From contig NZ_JAEC01000040.1 of assembly GCF_000518705.1 (NCBI RefSeq), positions 1-38,068 on the forward strand: a stretch of DNA of 38,068 nt. Direction: 5' to 3'. Shown here one piece after another: positions 8,508-17,198 of this stretch. A model generated the notes under the pieces. The model was not told the DNA's origin and made no database searches. It saw nothing but the letters and a program-made list of their open reading frames with translations. The stretch is from Shewanella colwelliana ATCC 39565. GTDB lineage: Bacteria; Pseudomonadota; Gammaproteobacteria; Enterobacterales; Shewanellaceae. The position numbers were made by a program, and so were the translations under genes. Numbering within the stretch: position 1 is the first letter of the stretch; every line of letters begins with the position of its first letter.

Positions 8508-11500
8508 ATGCGCAGTTCACTCGATAAAGCATTACGTAAAAAATTAGAGACGACAGTAGAAAACGCTCGCGAGGTGGTTGAGGCAGCAGTAACAGATGCA
8601 CTAACACGACTAGGTGTTGCTGATACCCAGGCTCCCAGCTATTTAACCGATGATGAGCGTAAACTGCGTAACACTTTGCGCGCCCATGCTCGCCAGTTAG
8701 GCGATAAGCTCGTGGGTAGCGAGCAAGAAACAGAGTCTCTGGTCAATGAAATGGCCTACGAGCATTGGCATCGCATGCTGTTTGCTCGCTATCTCGAGCA
8801 AAATAATCTACTCATGTATGAAGGCACCCCGGTGACACTGGATGAGTGCAACGAGCTTGCCGAAGAAGAACCCGATTGCAAAGACGGTTGGGAGCTAGCA
8901 GGGCGTTTAGCACAAAAAATGTTGCCACAAATATTTCGTGCCGACTCGCCAGTATTTGAGATTAAGCTATCCATTAACCATATCAATACTCTCGAAAATC
9001 TAATCGCAGAGTTAGATTTAGCCACCTTCCAAGCCCAAGACAGCCTGGGTTGGTGTTATCAGTTTTGGCAAAACAAAAAGAAAAAACAAGTGAATGAGTC
9101 TGGGGTAAAGATTGGTGCCAAAGAGCTAAGCCCTGTCACTCAGTTATTTACCGAACCCTACATGGTGTCGTTTTTATTGGACAACGCCCTAGGAGCCTGG
9201 TGGGCTAAACGCCGTTTAAGCAGTGATGATTTAATCCGCGCTAACAGCGAGCAAGAACTGCGTGAACTAGCCGCTATTCCCGGAGTACCACTTGAATATT
9301 TGCGCTTTACAAAAGATGAAGATAGTGGCGTATGGAAATCAGCCGCTGGTGATTTTGATAAATGGCCTGAAGATCTAAGCGAATTTAAATCACTCGATCC
9401 GTGTTGTGGTTCGGGCCACTTCTTAGTCGCAGTCTTTTTAATGTTAGTGCCAATGCGCATGCAGCTTGAAGGCTTAACGGCAAAAGAGGCGGTCAATGCG
9501 GTATTGCAAGATAACATCCATGGCCTAGAGCTAGATCAACGCTGTGTGGAGTTGGCAGCGTTTGCATTAGCGCTTGAAGCTTGGCGTTACCCTGGTGCTG
9601 GCGGTTATCGTGTGTTGCCGGAGTTGCAACTCGCCTGTTCAGGTATGTCGATTACTGAGGCACAAAAAGAATGGAAAGATTTAGCTAAAGGAGATGAGGC
9701 ACTTTCTGATGCTATTTCTTGGATGCAAAATACCTTTAAAGACGCCCCAACGCTGGGCAGTTTGATAGATCCAACTAAGCTCCTACCTAGCAATCGTGAA
9801 GATAAGCAAGCACCTTGGGAATTGTTGCAAAAAGCGATGGCGAATAAGTCAGATGCAAGTAATGATGCGAAGGCCACTGCGCAAGGCTTGGCAAAGGCTG
9901 CAGGTCTTCTGGTTGATAAATATCAATGGGTAATTACTAATGTGCCATATCTTACCAATACTAAGCAGGGTAAGGTTGTAAAAGATTATTGCGACCTGAA
10001 CTACCTTACTTCAAAGTATGATTTAGCTACTGTTTTTATGGAGCGATGTTTTGAACTTGGGCTTATTTCAAGCTCAGTTTGCTTAGTAATGCCTCAGAAT
10101 TGGCTTTTTTTAAGTAGTTATAAAAATCTACGTAACAGTATTTTACATAATAAAACTATAAATTGTATTGTTAGGTTAGGTTATGACGCATTTAATACGA
10201 CCTTGAATGTCGCACCAATCTTGATATCAGTAGCGAACCTCATGCCAAAGGAAAGTGATCTATATATTGATTTAGATGTAAGTGACTATGTCGGTGTAAA
10301 TCCGAAATCAATAAGTTTATCTGAAGAAGTGATAAAAAATGTTAGTCAGCGAAATCAGCTTCAAAACCCAGATCATAGAATTACATCATATGAAAGTGAT
10401 GAAAATAATTTACTGATTAAGCTTGCACAAGGACATAAGGGCATTACGACTAATGATGATCCAATGTTTGTCCGTAATTTCAGCGAGCTCTATTTAATTC
10501 GAGATGGTTGGGAGTACTTTCTTGGTACAACAGATAAAACTACTCATTTTAAAGGTGGGGAAAGAGTTGCATTCTATCAGGATGGAAAAGGTGTAATGCG
10601 AAGGTTAGCTGCATCTCAGGAACGTGACAGAAAACGAGATCTACAAGGTAAAAATGTGTGGACTAAAAAGGGGGTCGCCGTGAGTTGTATGGGCTCATTA
10701 CCTGTGTCTATGTACTTCGGTTCTAAATTTAATACAAACGTAGCTGCGGTTGTTCCTGAAAAAGAAGAGTACTTGCCTGCTGTTTGGTGTTACTGCTGTT
10801 CAGAGCAATATCATAATGAGGTTCGAAAAGTTGACTCTAAACTGAATGTAACCAATGCAACTTTAGCTAAAGTACCATTTGAACTTAAATATTGGACTAA
10901 AATTGCCGAAGAGAAATACCCGAACGGCCTCCCACAACCACATTCAGACGATCCAACACAATGGATCTTCCATGGTCACCCTTGTGCTTCTGTAGTTTGG
11001 AATGAAGAAACCAAAACCACTGCAGTGGGTGAATTACGCCAGGATGACACCGTACTGCAAGTCGCGGTCGCCCGCTTACTAGGCTACAAATGGCCTGCTG
11101 AATTAGACGAGAACATGGAACTGGCACCTGAAATGCGTCAGGTGATACTAAAAAATGCTGACTTTGATGGCCTAGTCGATGACGATGGCATTGTTTGTAT
11201 CCCCGCTATTCGCGGTGAGATGAATGCGGTTAAACGCTTAGAGGCTATATTACAAAAAGCCTATGGCACAAAGTGGTCAAACTCGGTTGAAGCTAAGCTG
11301 CTTAAAGCTGTGAAATCCACCAGCATAGATGATTGGCTTCGAGATAAGTTTTTTGAGCAACACTGTAAGCTGTTTCAGCACAGACCCTTTATCTGGCAAA
11401 TCTGGGATGGCTTAAAAGATGGCTTTTCGGCATTAGTGAATTATCACAAACTCGACTATAAAGGCATTGAACGTCTTATTTATACTTATCTTGATGACTG

Positions 11501-11930
11501 GATTAGTACCCAAAAGCGCGGTATCGCCGATGGTATCGATGGGGCAGACATTCGTTTGTCTGCTGCTGAAAACCTAAAGACACAACTCGAGGCAATCTTA
11601 GCTGGTGAAAAAGGCTTAGATATCTTTGTTCGCTGGAAACCATTAGCAGAGCAACCTATTGGTTGGCACCCAGATCTGAATGATGGGGTACGTCTCAACA
11701 TCCGCCCATTTATGCTAGCGAAAGATGTGGGTAAAAAAGGCGCAGGTGTACTGCGTGGTAAGCCAAACATCCACTGGAAAAAAGACCGAGGTACAGATGT
11801 AGCTTCCGCTCCATGGTTTGACCTTGGCCCAGTTTACGGTGAGAAAGAGGGTAGTCGTATTAACGATCATCACCTTACGCTTGCTGAAAAGAAAGCGGCT
11901 AGGGAAGCTAAGGAGTCTTCAGGTGTCTAA
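8508..11930 (+). CDS. pglX: BREX adenine-specific DNA methyltransferase PglX
   Basis: A 1140-residue N6-adenine methyltransferase that marks host DNA at the BREX site and gives self/non-self discrimination. SAM-binding motif I is LDPCCGSGHFL, starting at residue 296, followed by GLELDQRCVELAAFALAL. Catalytic motif IV reads NVPY at residues 478-481, where NPPY is commoner. I believe NVPY occurs in other PglX proteins, so this need not mean inactivity. The N-terminal 290 residues and the C-terminal third (WDGLKDGFSALVNYH, KGAGVLRGKPNIHW) are the conserved PglX flanks. Bases about 9900-10900, just after motif IV and likely including the target-recognition region, are visibly more AT-rich than the DNA on either side, suggesting exchange of specificity by recombination. 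The weak AAGAGA ribosome site fits the ATG. The 3' end overlaps brxU by 8 nt. Confidence 0.95.
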   Translation: MRSSLDKALRKKLETTVENAREVVEAAVTDALTRLGVADTQAPSYLTDDERKLRNTLRAHARQLGDKLVGSEQETESLVNEMAYEHWHRMLFARYLEQNNLLMYEGTPVTLDECNELAEEEPDCKDGWELAGRLAQKMLPQIFRADSPVFEIKLSINHINTLENLIAELDLATFQAQDSLGWCYQFWQNKKKKQVNESGVKIGAKELSPVTQLFTEPYMVSFLLDNALGAWWAKRRLSSDDLIRANSEQELRELAAIPGVPLEYLRFTKDEDSGVWKSAAGDFDKWPEDLSEFKSLDPCCGSGHFLVAVFLMLVPMRMQLEGLTAKEAVNAVLQDNIHGLELDQRCVELAAFALALEAWRYPGAGGYRVLPELQLACSGMSITEAQKEWKDLAKGDEALSDAISWMQNTFKDAPTLGSLIDPTKLLPSNREDKQAPWELLQKAMANKSDASNDAKATAQGLAKAAGLLVDKYQWVITNVPYLTNTKQGKVVKDYCDLNYLTSKYDLATVFMERCFELGLISSSVCLVMPQNWLFLSSYKNLRNSILHNKTINCIVRLGYDAFNTTLNVAPILISVANLMPKESDLYIDLDVSDYVGVNPKSISLSEEVIKNVSQRNQLQNPDHRITSYESDENNLLIKLAQGHKGITTNDDPMFVRNFSELYLIRDGWEYFLGTTDKTTHFKGGERVAFYQDGKGVMRRLAASQERDRKRDLQGKNVWTKKGVAVSCMGSLPVSMYFGSKFNTNVAAVVPEKEEYLPAVWCYCCSEQYHNEVRKVDSKLNVTNATLAKVPFELKYWTKIAEEKYPNGLPQPHSDDPTQWIFHGHPCASVVWNEETKTTAVGELRQDDTVLQVAVARLLGYKWPAELDENMELAPEMRQVILKNADFDGLVDDDGIVCIPAIRGEMNAVKRLEAILQKAYGTKWSNSVEAKLLKAVKSTSIDDWLRDKFFEQHCKLFQHRPFIWQIWDGLKDGFSALVNYHKLDYKGIERLIYTYLDDWISTQKRGIADGIDGADIRLSAAENLKTQLEAILAGEKGLDIFVRWKPLAEQPIGWHPDLNDGVRLNIRPFMLAKDVGKKGAGVLRGKPNIHWKKDRGTDVASAPWFDLGPVYGEKEGSRINDHHLTLAEKKAAREAKESSGV

Positions 11931-13611
11931 AAACATTACTGGGGCAGAGTATGCCCTTTCTAAAATTTTTAGTTCAGATTTCGATTATGAAATCCCTCCG
12001 TATCAGCGCCCTTATGCTTGGACAACAGAACAAGCAGGCGAGCTATTCGACGACCTGTACGATTTTTATCAACATGAAGCCGAGGAAAGTTATTTCCTCG
12101 GAAGTATTGTTTTGGTGAAAGAGGAAAATAAACCTCATTCGCAGGTTATTGATGGTCAACAGCGGCTTACAACATTAACTATATTGATCGCCGCATTGAC
12201 TTCGTTGATGGAAGATGACGAAGCACGGAACGAATGCTTTACCTACATTCAGGAGCCAGGAAAGAAATTTCAGGGTATTCCAGCAAAACCTCGTTTGGCA
12301 CTTCGACAGCGTGATCGAGAGTTTTTTGCTAATACAGTTCAAACACTGAAGTTTGATGAGCTTGCTAATATTGATGAAGCTACTTTGGAGAATGAGTCTC
12401 AGGTCAACATTCGCAAAAATGCTTTGCTACTTCAGACTAAGCTACGTAAGGCGCTTGTTAGAGAGCAGTCTCTAATCAACTTTGGCGTGTTCTTAATGAC
12501 ACGTTGTTTTTTGGTTGCAGTGACATCGCCAAGCCAACAGTCTGCATTTCGTGTTTTTTCTGTCTTGAATAACCGTGGTTTAGATCTTCTACCTTCAGAT
12601 CTCATTAAAGCTGATGCTATAGGCAAGATTGCGGAGCAAAAACGAGATGAATTTAACGATACGTGGGAAGCGATTGAAGTAGAAACTGGTCGAGACGGTC
12701 TAAATGATCTTCTCACCTACATTCGGATGATTTATGCGAAAACCAAGGCAAAACGTGCGTTACTTGAAGAGTTTAAAGAACACGTTTTAATAAAAACACC
12801 AGAGCCTGAAACGCTAATCAACGACATCATAATGCCATACGCTGATGCGTACCTAATAGCGCGTGATTGCGCTTATCAATCTACAGATAATGCTGGAGAA
12901 ATTAACCAGGTACTTTATTGGTTGAACAAGATTGATAACTCAGACTGGTTACCTGTAGCTATAAGCTACCTTGCTAAATTTGGAACAGATAGTAATGCAG
13001 TGTTGGATTTCATCATTCGTCTGGAGCGTTTAGCTGCAAAGCTACATATATGCGCGGCTAACATTAACCAACGTATTGAGCGTTATGCCGATGTGCTTGA
13101 TTGCATCGAGAGGTCTGGCTCGTCAGATGTAGCATCCGTAAATCTAACACAAGCTGAGGTACAAGAGTTCGTTGATGTTATTAACGGAAACGTTTATCAC
13201 CTAACGGCTCGAAGACGTAATTACCTTATTCTTAGAACTGATTCTTTCCTTACCGATGGGGCTGCTAAGTACGAGCATTCAGTACTCACGATAGAGCATG
13301 TACTGCCGCAAACAGTAGAGCTCGAGAGTGATTGGGATAATAACTGGCCTGATGTCGAAGAGAGAGATAAGTGGACACACCGCTTGGCTAATCTTGTTCC
13401 TTTAACACAAAGAAGAAACTCTCAAGCTTCAAATTTTGATTTTGAGCGTAAGAAGACCGCATATTTCGGTGGTAAAAGCGGGATCTCGTCCTATGTGTTG
13501 ACGACGCAGGTTCTAAATGAACCGATATGGACGCCTGAAGTACTAGAACGCCGCCAACAAGAATTAGTAGACCTTTGCAAACAACGTTGGAACCTTGATG
13601 TTAGTTGTTAA
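11923..13611 (+). CDS. brxU: BrxU-like GmrSD-type modification-dependent restriction enzyme (DUF262-DUF1524)
   Basis: Starting at GTG 11923, with AAGGAG eight bases upstream and an overlap with the pglX stop in GTGTCTAA, this gives 562 residues. An upstream in-frame ATG at 11818 would lie deep inside pglX and is less likely. The N-terminal DUF262 (GmrS-like) domain shows YQRPYAW (27-33), YFLGSIVLV and IDGQQRLTTL (76-85), the nucleotide-binding signature. The C-terminal DUF1524 HNH domain shows IEHVLPQ (about 457-463), LANLVPLT, and NSQASNF with KKTAYF. Type IV enzymes of this class cut DNA carrying modified, often glucosylated, cytosine. The characterised BrxU also lies between pglX and pglZ in a BREX island, and this position matches. 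It would cover phages whose modified DNA escapes BREX. The gene is AT-richer than pglX's 3' end, consistent with insertion into the operon. Confidence 0.88.
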   Translation: MSKNITGAEYALSKIFSSDFDYEIPPYQRPYAWTTEQAGELFDDLYDFYQHEAEESYFLGSIVLVKEENKPHSQVIDGQQRLTTLTILIAALTSLMEDDEARNECFTYIQEPGKKFQGIPAKPRLALRQRDREFFANTVQTLKFDELANIDEATLENESQVNIRKNALLLQTKLRKALVREQSLINFGVFLMTRCFLVAVTSPSQQSAFRVFSVLNNRGLDLLPSDLIKADAIGKIAEQKRDEFNDTWEAIEVETGRDGLNDLLTYIRMIYAKTKAKRALLEEFKEHVLIKTPEPETLINDIIMPYADAYLIARDCAYQSTDNAGEINQVLYWLNKIDNSDWLPVAISYLAKFGTDSNAVLDFIIRLERLAAKLHICAANINQRIERYADVLDCIERSGSSDVASVNLTQAEVQEFVDVINGNVYHLTARRRNYLILRTDSFLTDGAAKYEHSVLTIEHVLPQTVELESDWDNNWPDVEERDKWTHRLANLVPLTQRRNSQASNFDFERKKTAYFGGKSGISSYVLTTQVLNEPIWTPEVLERRQQELVDLCKQRWNLDVSC

Positions 13612-15634
13612 TTATTTAATCGAGCAGTTGCGAAACTCAGCAACTTTTAATAAGTCAGTTCAAGTAGCACCTGCTGCCATTTTGTGGACAGACATTGATT
13701 GCCAATGGCAATCCGCAATGCCATACATAAAACAACAGTTGCCTGAACTAATTGAACTCGGTCAATACAAGCCAGAAGAACGTACAGGCCCAGCGATTTG
13801 GGTTAAGTGTGCGATTGCGGGTGTGTTAGAGGATTGCCAATTACCTGCGGGTAAAACGCCTATTATCTATTTACCTGGAGTAGGGCGCAAAGATTTACGT
13901 GCCATTGAGCAGTGCCCTGATTATTTGCGTCCGCTTGCAGAGTTGCAATACCGTGGTTGCTGGTGGGCGTATAATTCGGCTGGTCGTGATTGGAGCGTAT
14001 CGTCATTTTTGACCAATCCCAATGTCGGTTTAGGCCTAGATTTAGCTAAAGATAAAAAAACCTTAGATGCGATAATTCAGGTGTTGCCGGATATTCTTGA
14101 ATCACCGGCAGAACGGTTACAAGGTAAAAAATTAACTGCCGATGAGTTTTATGCCATTGTATTAAATGATCCTGCTAAAGATATTTTGGCTTGGCTGAAT
14201 AACCCCCAAGAGAAAGAGTCGCAATGGCAAGGTAATAAATGGGAAATTTTCAAGCAGTCTTGTGCTCAAAATTACGGTTTTACACCGACTCAGACTCAAC
14301 TGAATATCCCATTAAGTTTGTTATGTGGAGCGGACGGAGCTTGGCAAAGTGTGTGGCAGCGCTTTATTGATACTGCATCTAACCTCCCTCTACTAGTTAA
14401 GGGTTTAGCTGATGTTGAGCCATCAGGCTTAGCGTTTGAGGCGCAGCATTACTTATTTGAGAATAACCGCGATGAACGTGCTATTGAGAGCGAGCTTAAA
14501 GCGCTAAAAGATAAGATGCGTGTTGATATTGCCGCCGTCATCACTCGATTATGGAGCGAACAACACCAACGCCAATCTTGGGTTTGGGCACAATTAGGTT
14601 TATCTCCATGGTTAGCAATATTAGCTGAGTTAAAAGCTGTGCTGGAGCATACAGAAATTTCCTTTAATGGCTCGTCACCTCAAGCAATGGCAGAGTTTTA
14701 CCAAGAACGATTTTGGCAAGCTGATGCTTCGTCCATTGCCGCCATGGCTAAGGCGCAAGATATCCACCAACAAGAGGTGATTGCTGATGTATTAGCGGTT
14801 ATCTATACACCTTGGTTAGAGCAGGTGACATTGAATTTTCAAACCTTGGTGGAGCAAAGAGGCTACCCTGGTGATAATCAAATTAAAGAGTCTACATCTC
14901 ATTACACTGTTGGCGGTGAAGTGATCTTTTTTGTTGATGGCTTGCGTTTTGATACCGCGAAATTATTAGAAGTTAAGTTAAGTCGGCTTGGCCTTAATAT
15001 CGACTTAACCACGCAATGGGCGGCACTGCCATCGTTAACTGCGACGGCTAAAGCTGCGGTTACGCCAGTGGCAGATCTATTGTCGGGCCTTCAAGATAAT
15101 GAAAACTTTACACCCGTTCTATTAGGTACAGAGTCTGAGTTTTCTGCTTATCAGTTTAAAAAAGCCTTAGCTGAAAAAGGTTGGCAATATTTAGATGGTT
15201 TAGAAACCGGTGAACCCAATGGTTATGCCTGGGTGCAGACGGGCGACTTAGATAACATGGGGCATGCTCAGCAACGTAAAATGCCATTGCATATTGATGC
15301 TGTGCTTAATGATGTTGCTGCTCGAATAGAAGGGCTTTTGAATGCTGGATGGAAGCGAATTAAGGTTGTAACAGATCACGGCTGGCTTTGGGTGCCGAAC
15401 AAGTTGGCTGAGGCGAGTATCCCTAAAACATCGGTGAAAAAACGCTTAACTCGTTGCGCTATTTTGAAAGACAATATGAGCTCATCTGGGTTAACGGTTC
15501 CTTGGCATTGGAACCCCAGTGTCACAGTTGCGATGGCTCCAGGCATTGCAGGTTATGTCGGTGGCGATTACTATAATCACGGTGGTTTGAGCCTTCAAGA
15601 GTGCTTAACGCCAGTGCTTAATATCAAGATTTAG
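13598..15634 (+). CDS. pglZ: BREX phosphatase-like protein PglZ (short form)
   Basis: ATG 13598 overlaps the brxU 3' end by 14 nt and gives 678 residues; a TTG one codon upstream is possible. Alkaline-phosphatase-superfamily residues are seen: FFVDGLRFD (metal Asp 447), ALPSLTATAKAAV (putative nucleophile Thr), VVTDHGW (Asp 593, His 594) and YYNHGGLSLQECLTPVL (His 661). PglZ is a core protein of all BREX types. It is much shorter than the roughly 830-residue PglZ of the best-studied type 1 systems and may belong to the variant annotated as type B. It is the last recognised BREX core gene here: no brxL follows. Confidence 0.92.
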   Translation: MLVVNYLIEQLRNSATFNKSVQVAPAAILWTDIDCQWQSAMPYIKQQLPELIELGQYKPEERTGPAIWVKCAIAGVLEDCQLPAGKTPIIYLPGVGRKDLRAIEQCPDYLRPLAELQYRGCWWAYNSAGRDWSVSSFLTNPNVGLGLDLAKDKKTLDAIIQVLPDILESPAERLQGKKLTADEFYAIVLNDPAKDILAWLNNPQEKESQWQGNKWEIFKQSCAQNYGFTPTQTQLNIPLSLLCGADGAWQSVWQRFIDTASNLPLLVKGLADVEPSGLAFEAQHYLFENNRDERAIESELKALKDKMRVDIAAVITRLWSEQHQRQSWVWAQLGLSPWLAILAELKAVLEHTEISFNGSSPQAMAEFYQERFWQADASSIAAMAKAQDIHQQEVIADVLAVIYTPWLEQVTLNFQTLVEQRGYPGDNQIKESTSHYTVGGEVIFFVDGLRFDTAKLLEVKLSRLGLNIDLTTQWAALPSLTATAKAAVTPVADLLSGLQDNENFTPVLLGTESEFSAYQFKKALAEKGWQYLDGLETGEPNGYAWVQTGDLDNMGHAQQRKMPLHIDAVLNDVAARIEGLLNAGWKRIKVVTDHGWLWVPNKLAEASIPKTSVKKRLTRCAILKDNMSSSGLTVPWHWNPSVTVAMAPGIAGYVGGDYYNHGGLSLQECLTPVLNIKI

Positions 15635-15691
15635 TTAAACACTCGTTAAACAAATAAAGTTGCTAATACTGTAAAACAAGGACCGTTTTCG

Positions 15692-17134
15692 ATGGGTACA
15701 GATTTAGTTTCAAGTAAAATAGAAGTTGATGACTTGTTATTTGCTAAGCGTTTTGGGTTGCAAATCGGGGAAGATTACAGTCATGCAATTGAAGTCATGA
15801 CGGTATTTCCTGAATACGCTTTGCTCAAATATCGCCAAATACTCGAACAAATTTGCAGTAAGCTTTGCTCTCAACATCAGATCCAAATCGAGTATTTTGA
15901 CACTCTCCACTCACAGATTAAGGAGTTAAAGCATCAAGGGTGGATAGATGGTCGGTTAAGCAGTGTATTTAGTGAGCTTAAAAAGCTTACTAATAGTGCC
16001 GTTCATAAAACACTTTCTCAAAGTGATGATTCTGATTTTAAAAACAATCCTGAATTTCAGCAGCTAAGGTCACAAGCTGATGAAAATCGAAAGTTGCAGT
16101 TAATTAAAGATGCTGAGCGAGGAAGAGAGTTGTTGCTTCAGGTAATGACTGCTTGTGGTAAAGAGTTCAAGTGCATAGCAAAAAATGAAACGCTAGTTAT
16201 GGCCAAACTCGAAAGTCTTGAGCTGAATACCTTAATTTTAAATGCATTAAATTCAAATAGTGCTCATGAAAAGTTTATGGGAGGTAAAGCAATTGAAAAA
16301 ATGCTTACTGAACAGCAGGCTGAGTCGGAATCACTTATTGAAAATGATGTTGACACTGCCCATAGAAAATCACAATTAAAGATTGCATTGTCGTTATATA
16401 AAGCAGCTGTTGATATCGATGCAGAGCTTGATGACCTACCTATAAGTATGTGGGGAGAGCCAAATAAAGCGGCTGATTTAAGGTTTAGTCGCAGTAGGGC
16501 TGAGTACCTTTTTCATTTTGCAGACATCGCGATAAATGAGGATTTAGAGCTAGGTATAGAAGATCAAGGTTTAACGGCTTTGCGAATTGCTGCAAAGAAG
16601 GGGTTTGCACCGGCAATGGCTCTATTAGGGGCGAGGCTATACACAGAAAGCCAATTTAGTGAGGCTTATGAGCTATTAATGGCTGCAGCAATGTCTGATA
16701 GCATGCTCGCTTTACGTTTTTTATATCATTATTACTCTGATGGGGAGGCCTGCGATAAAGATCCTGATTTAGCAAAGCAATATATTGAAAAAGCCTGTGA
16801 GCTTGGTTGTACTCAATCAATGATTAACATCTCTTATGACTATTTCAATGGGAATACTTTTTCAAAGGATATCGATAAAGCCAAAAAATGGATGAAATTG
16901 GCTAGAGACAAAGGTGATGTTAGAGCTAAATTTGCTTATGAAGCTTTCTTCGGTAACAAACTTCAAGAAATTACTAAAGCTTTCACAGATGAATTAATGG
17001 ACAGGCTAAATGAATTTGGTGTAGATAATAAACAGCAACCAATATCTGTTGGTCAAAAAGTTGGTGTTAATGAACCTTGTCCTTGTGGCTCAGGTAAGAA
17101 GTATAAAAAATGTTGCCGAAACAAACTAATCTGA
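15692..17134 (+). CDS. DUF4145-like / Sel1-repeat / SEC-C protein in the brxL position
   Basis: A 480-residue protein. The N-terminus (about 25-110) looks like DUF4145, a HEPN-related helical domain: [20 protein letters not shown] and a KKLTNSAVH block. The middle (about 285-425) has Sel1/TPR-type repeats such as [42 protein letters not shown] and [20 protein letters not shown]. The C-terminus is a perfect SEC-C zinc motif, [14 protein letters not shown], with Cys 463, 465, 474 and 475. It begins 57 bp after pglZ (AAGGA before the ATG), on the same strand and probably in the same transcript. In type 1 BREX the Lon-like brxL belongs here; this protein has no ATPase or protease motif and cannot replace it chemically. 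An adaptor or an abortive-infection effector linked to BREX is possible. Function unknown. Confidence 0.8.
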   Translation: MGTDLVSSKIEVDDLLFAKRFGLQIGEDYSHAIEVMTVFPEYALLKYRQILEQICSKLCSQHQIQIEYFDTLHSQIKELKHQGWIDGRLSSVFSELKKLTNSAVHKTLSQSDDSDFKNNPEFQQLRSQADENRKLQLIKDAERGRELLLQVMTACGKEFKCIAKNETLVMAKLESLELNTLILNALNSNSAHEKFMGGKAIEKMLTEQQAESESLIENDVDTAHRKSQLKIALSLYKAAVDIDAELDDLPISMWGEPNKAADLRFSRSRAEYLFHFADIAINEDLELGIEDQGLTALRIAAKKGFAPAMALLGARLYTESQFSEAYELLMAAAMSDSMLALRFLYHYYSDGEACDKDPDLAKQYIEKACELGCTQSMINISYDYFNGNTFSKDIDKAKKWMKLARDKGDVRAKFAYEAFFGNKLQEITKAFTDELMDRLNEFGVDNKQQPISVGQKVGVNEPCPCGSGKKYKKCCRNKLI

Positions 17135-17198
17135 CGAAGGCACCAGAAAACTGGGTAACTGTCAGATCTGGTCTGAGCTAGTACACTTTTAGTTGAAT

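Noticed and set aside
11818..11922. Upstream ATG start for the DUF262 gene
   Set aside because: It would extend 105 bp into pglX and add residues unlike the family; the GTG at 11923 has AAGGAG at ideal spacing.
15692..17134. This gene as brxL
   Set aside because: It has no P-loop and no Lon-type protease domain; its Sel1 and SEC-C motifs are unlike BrxL.
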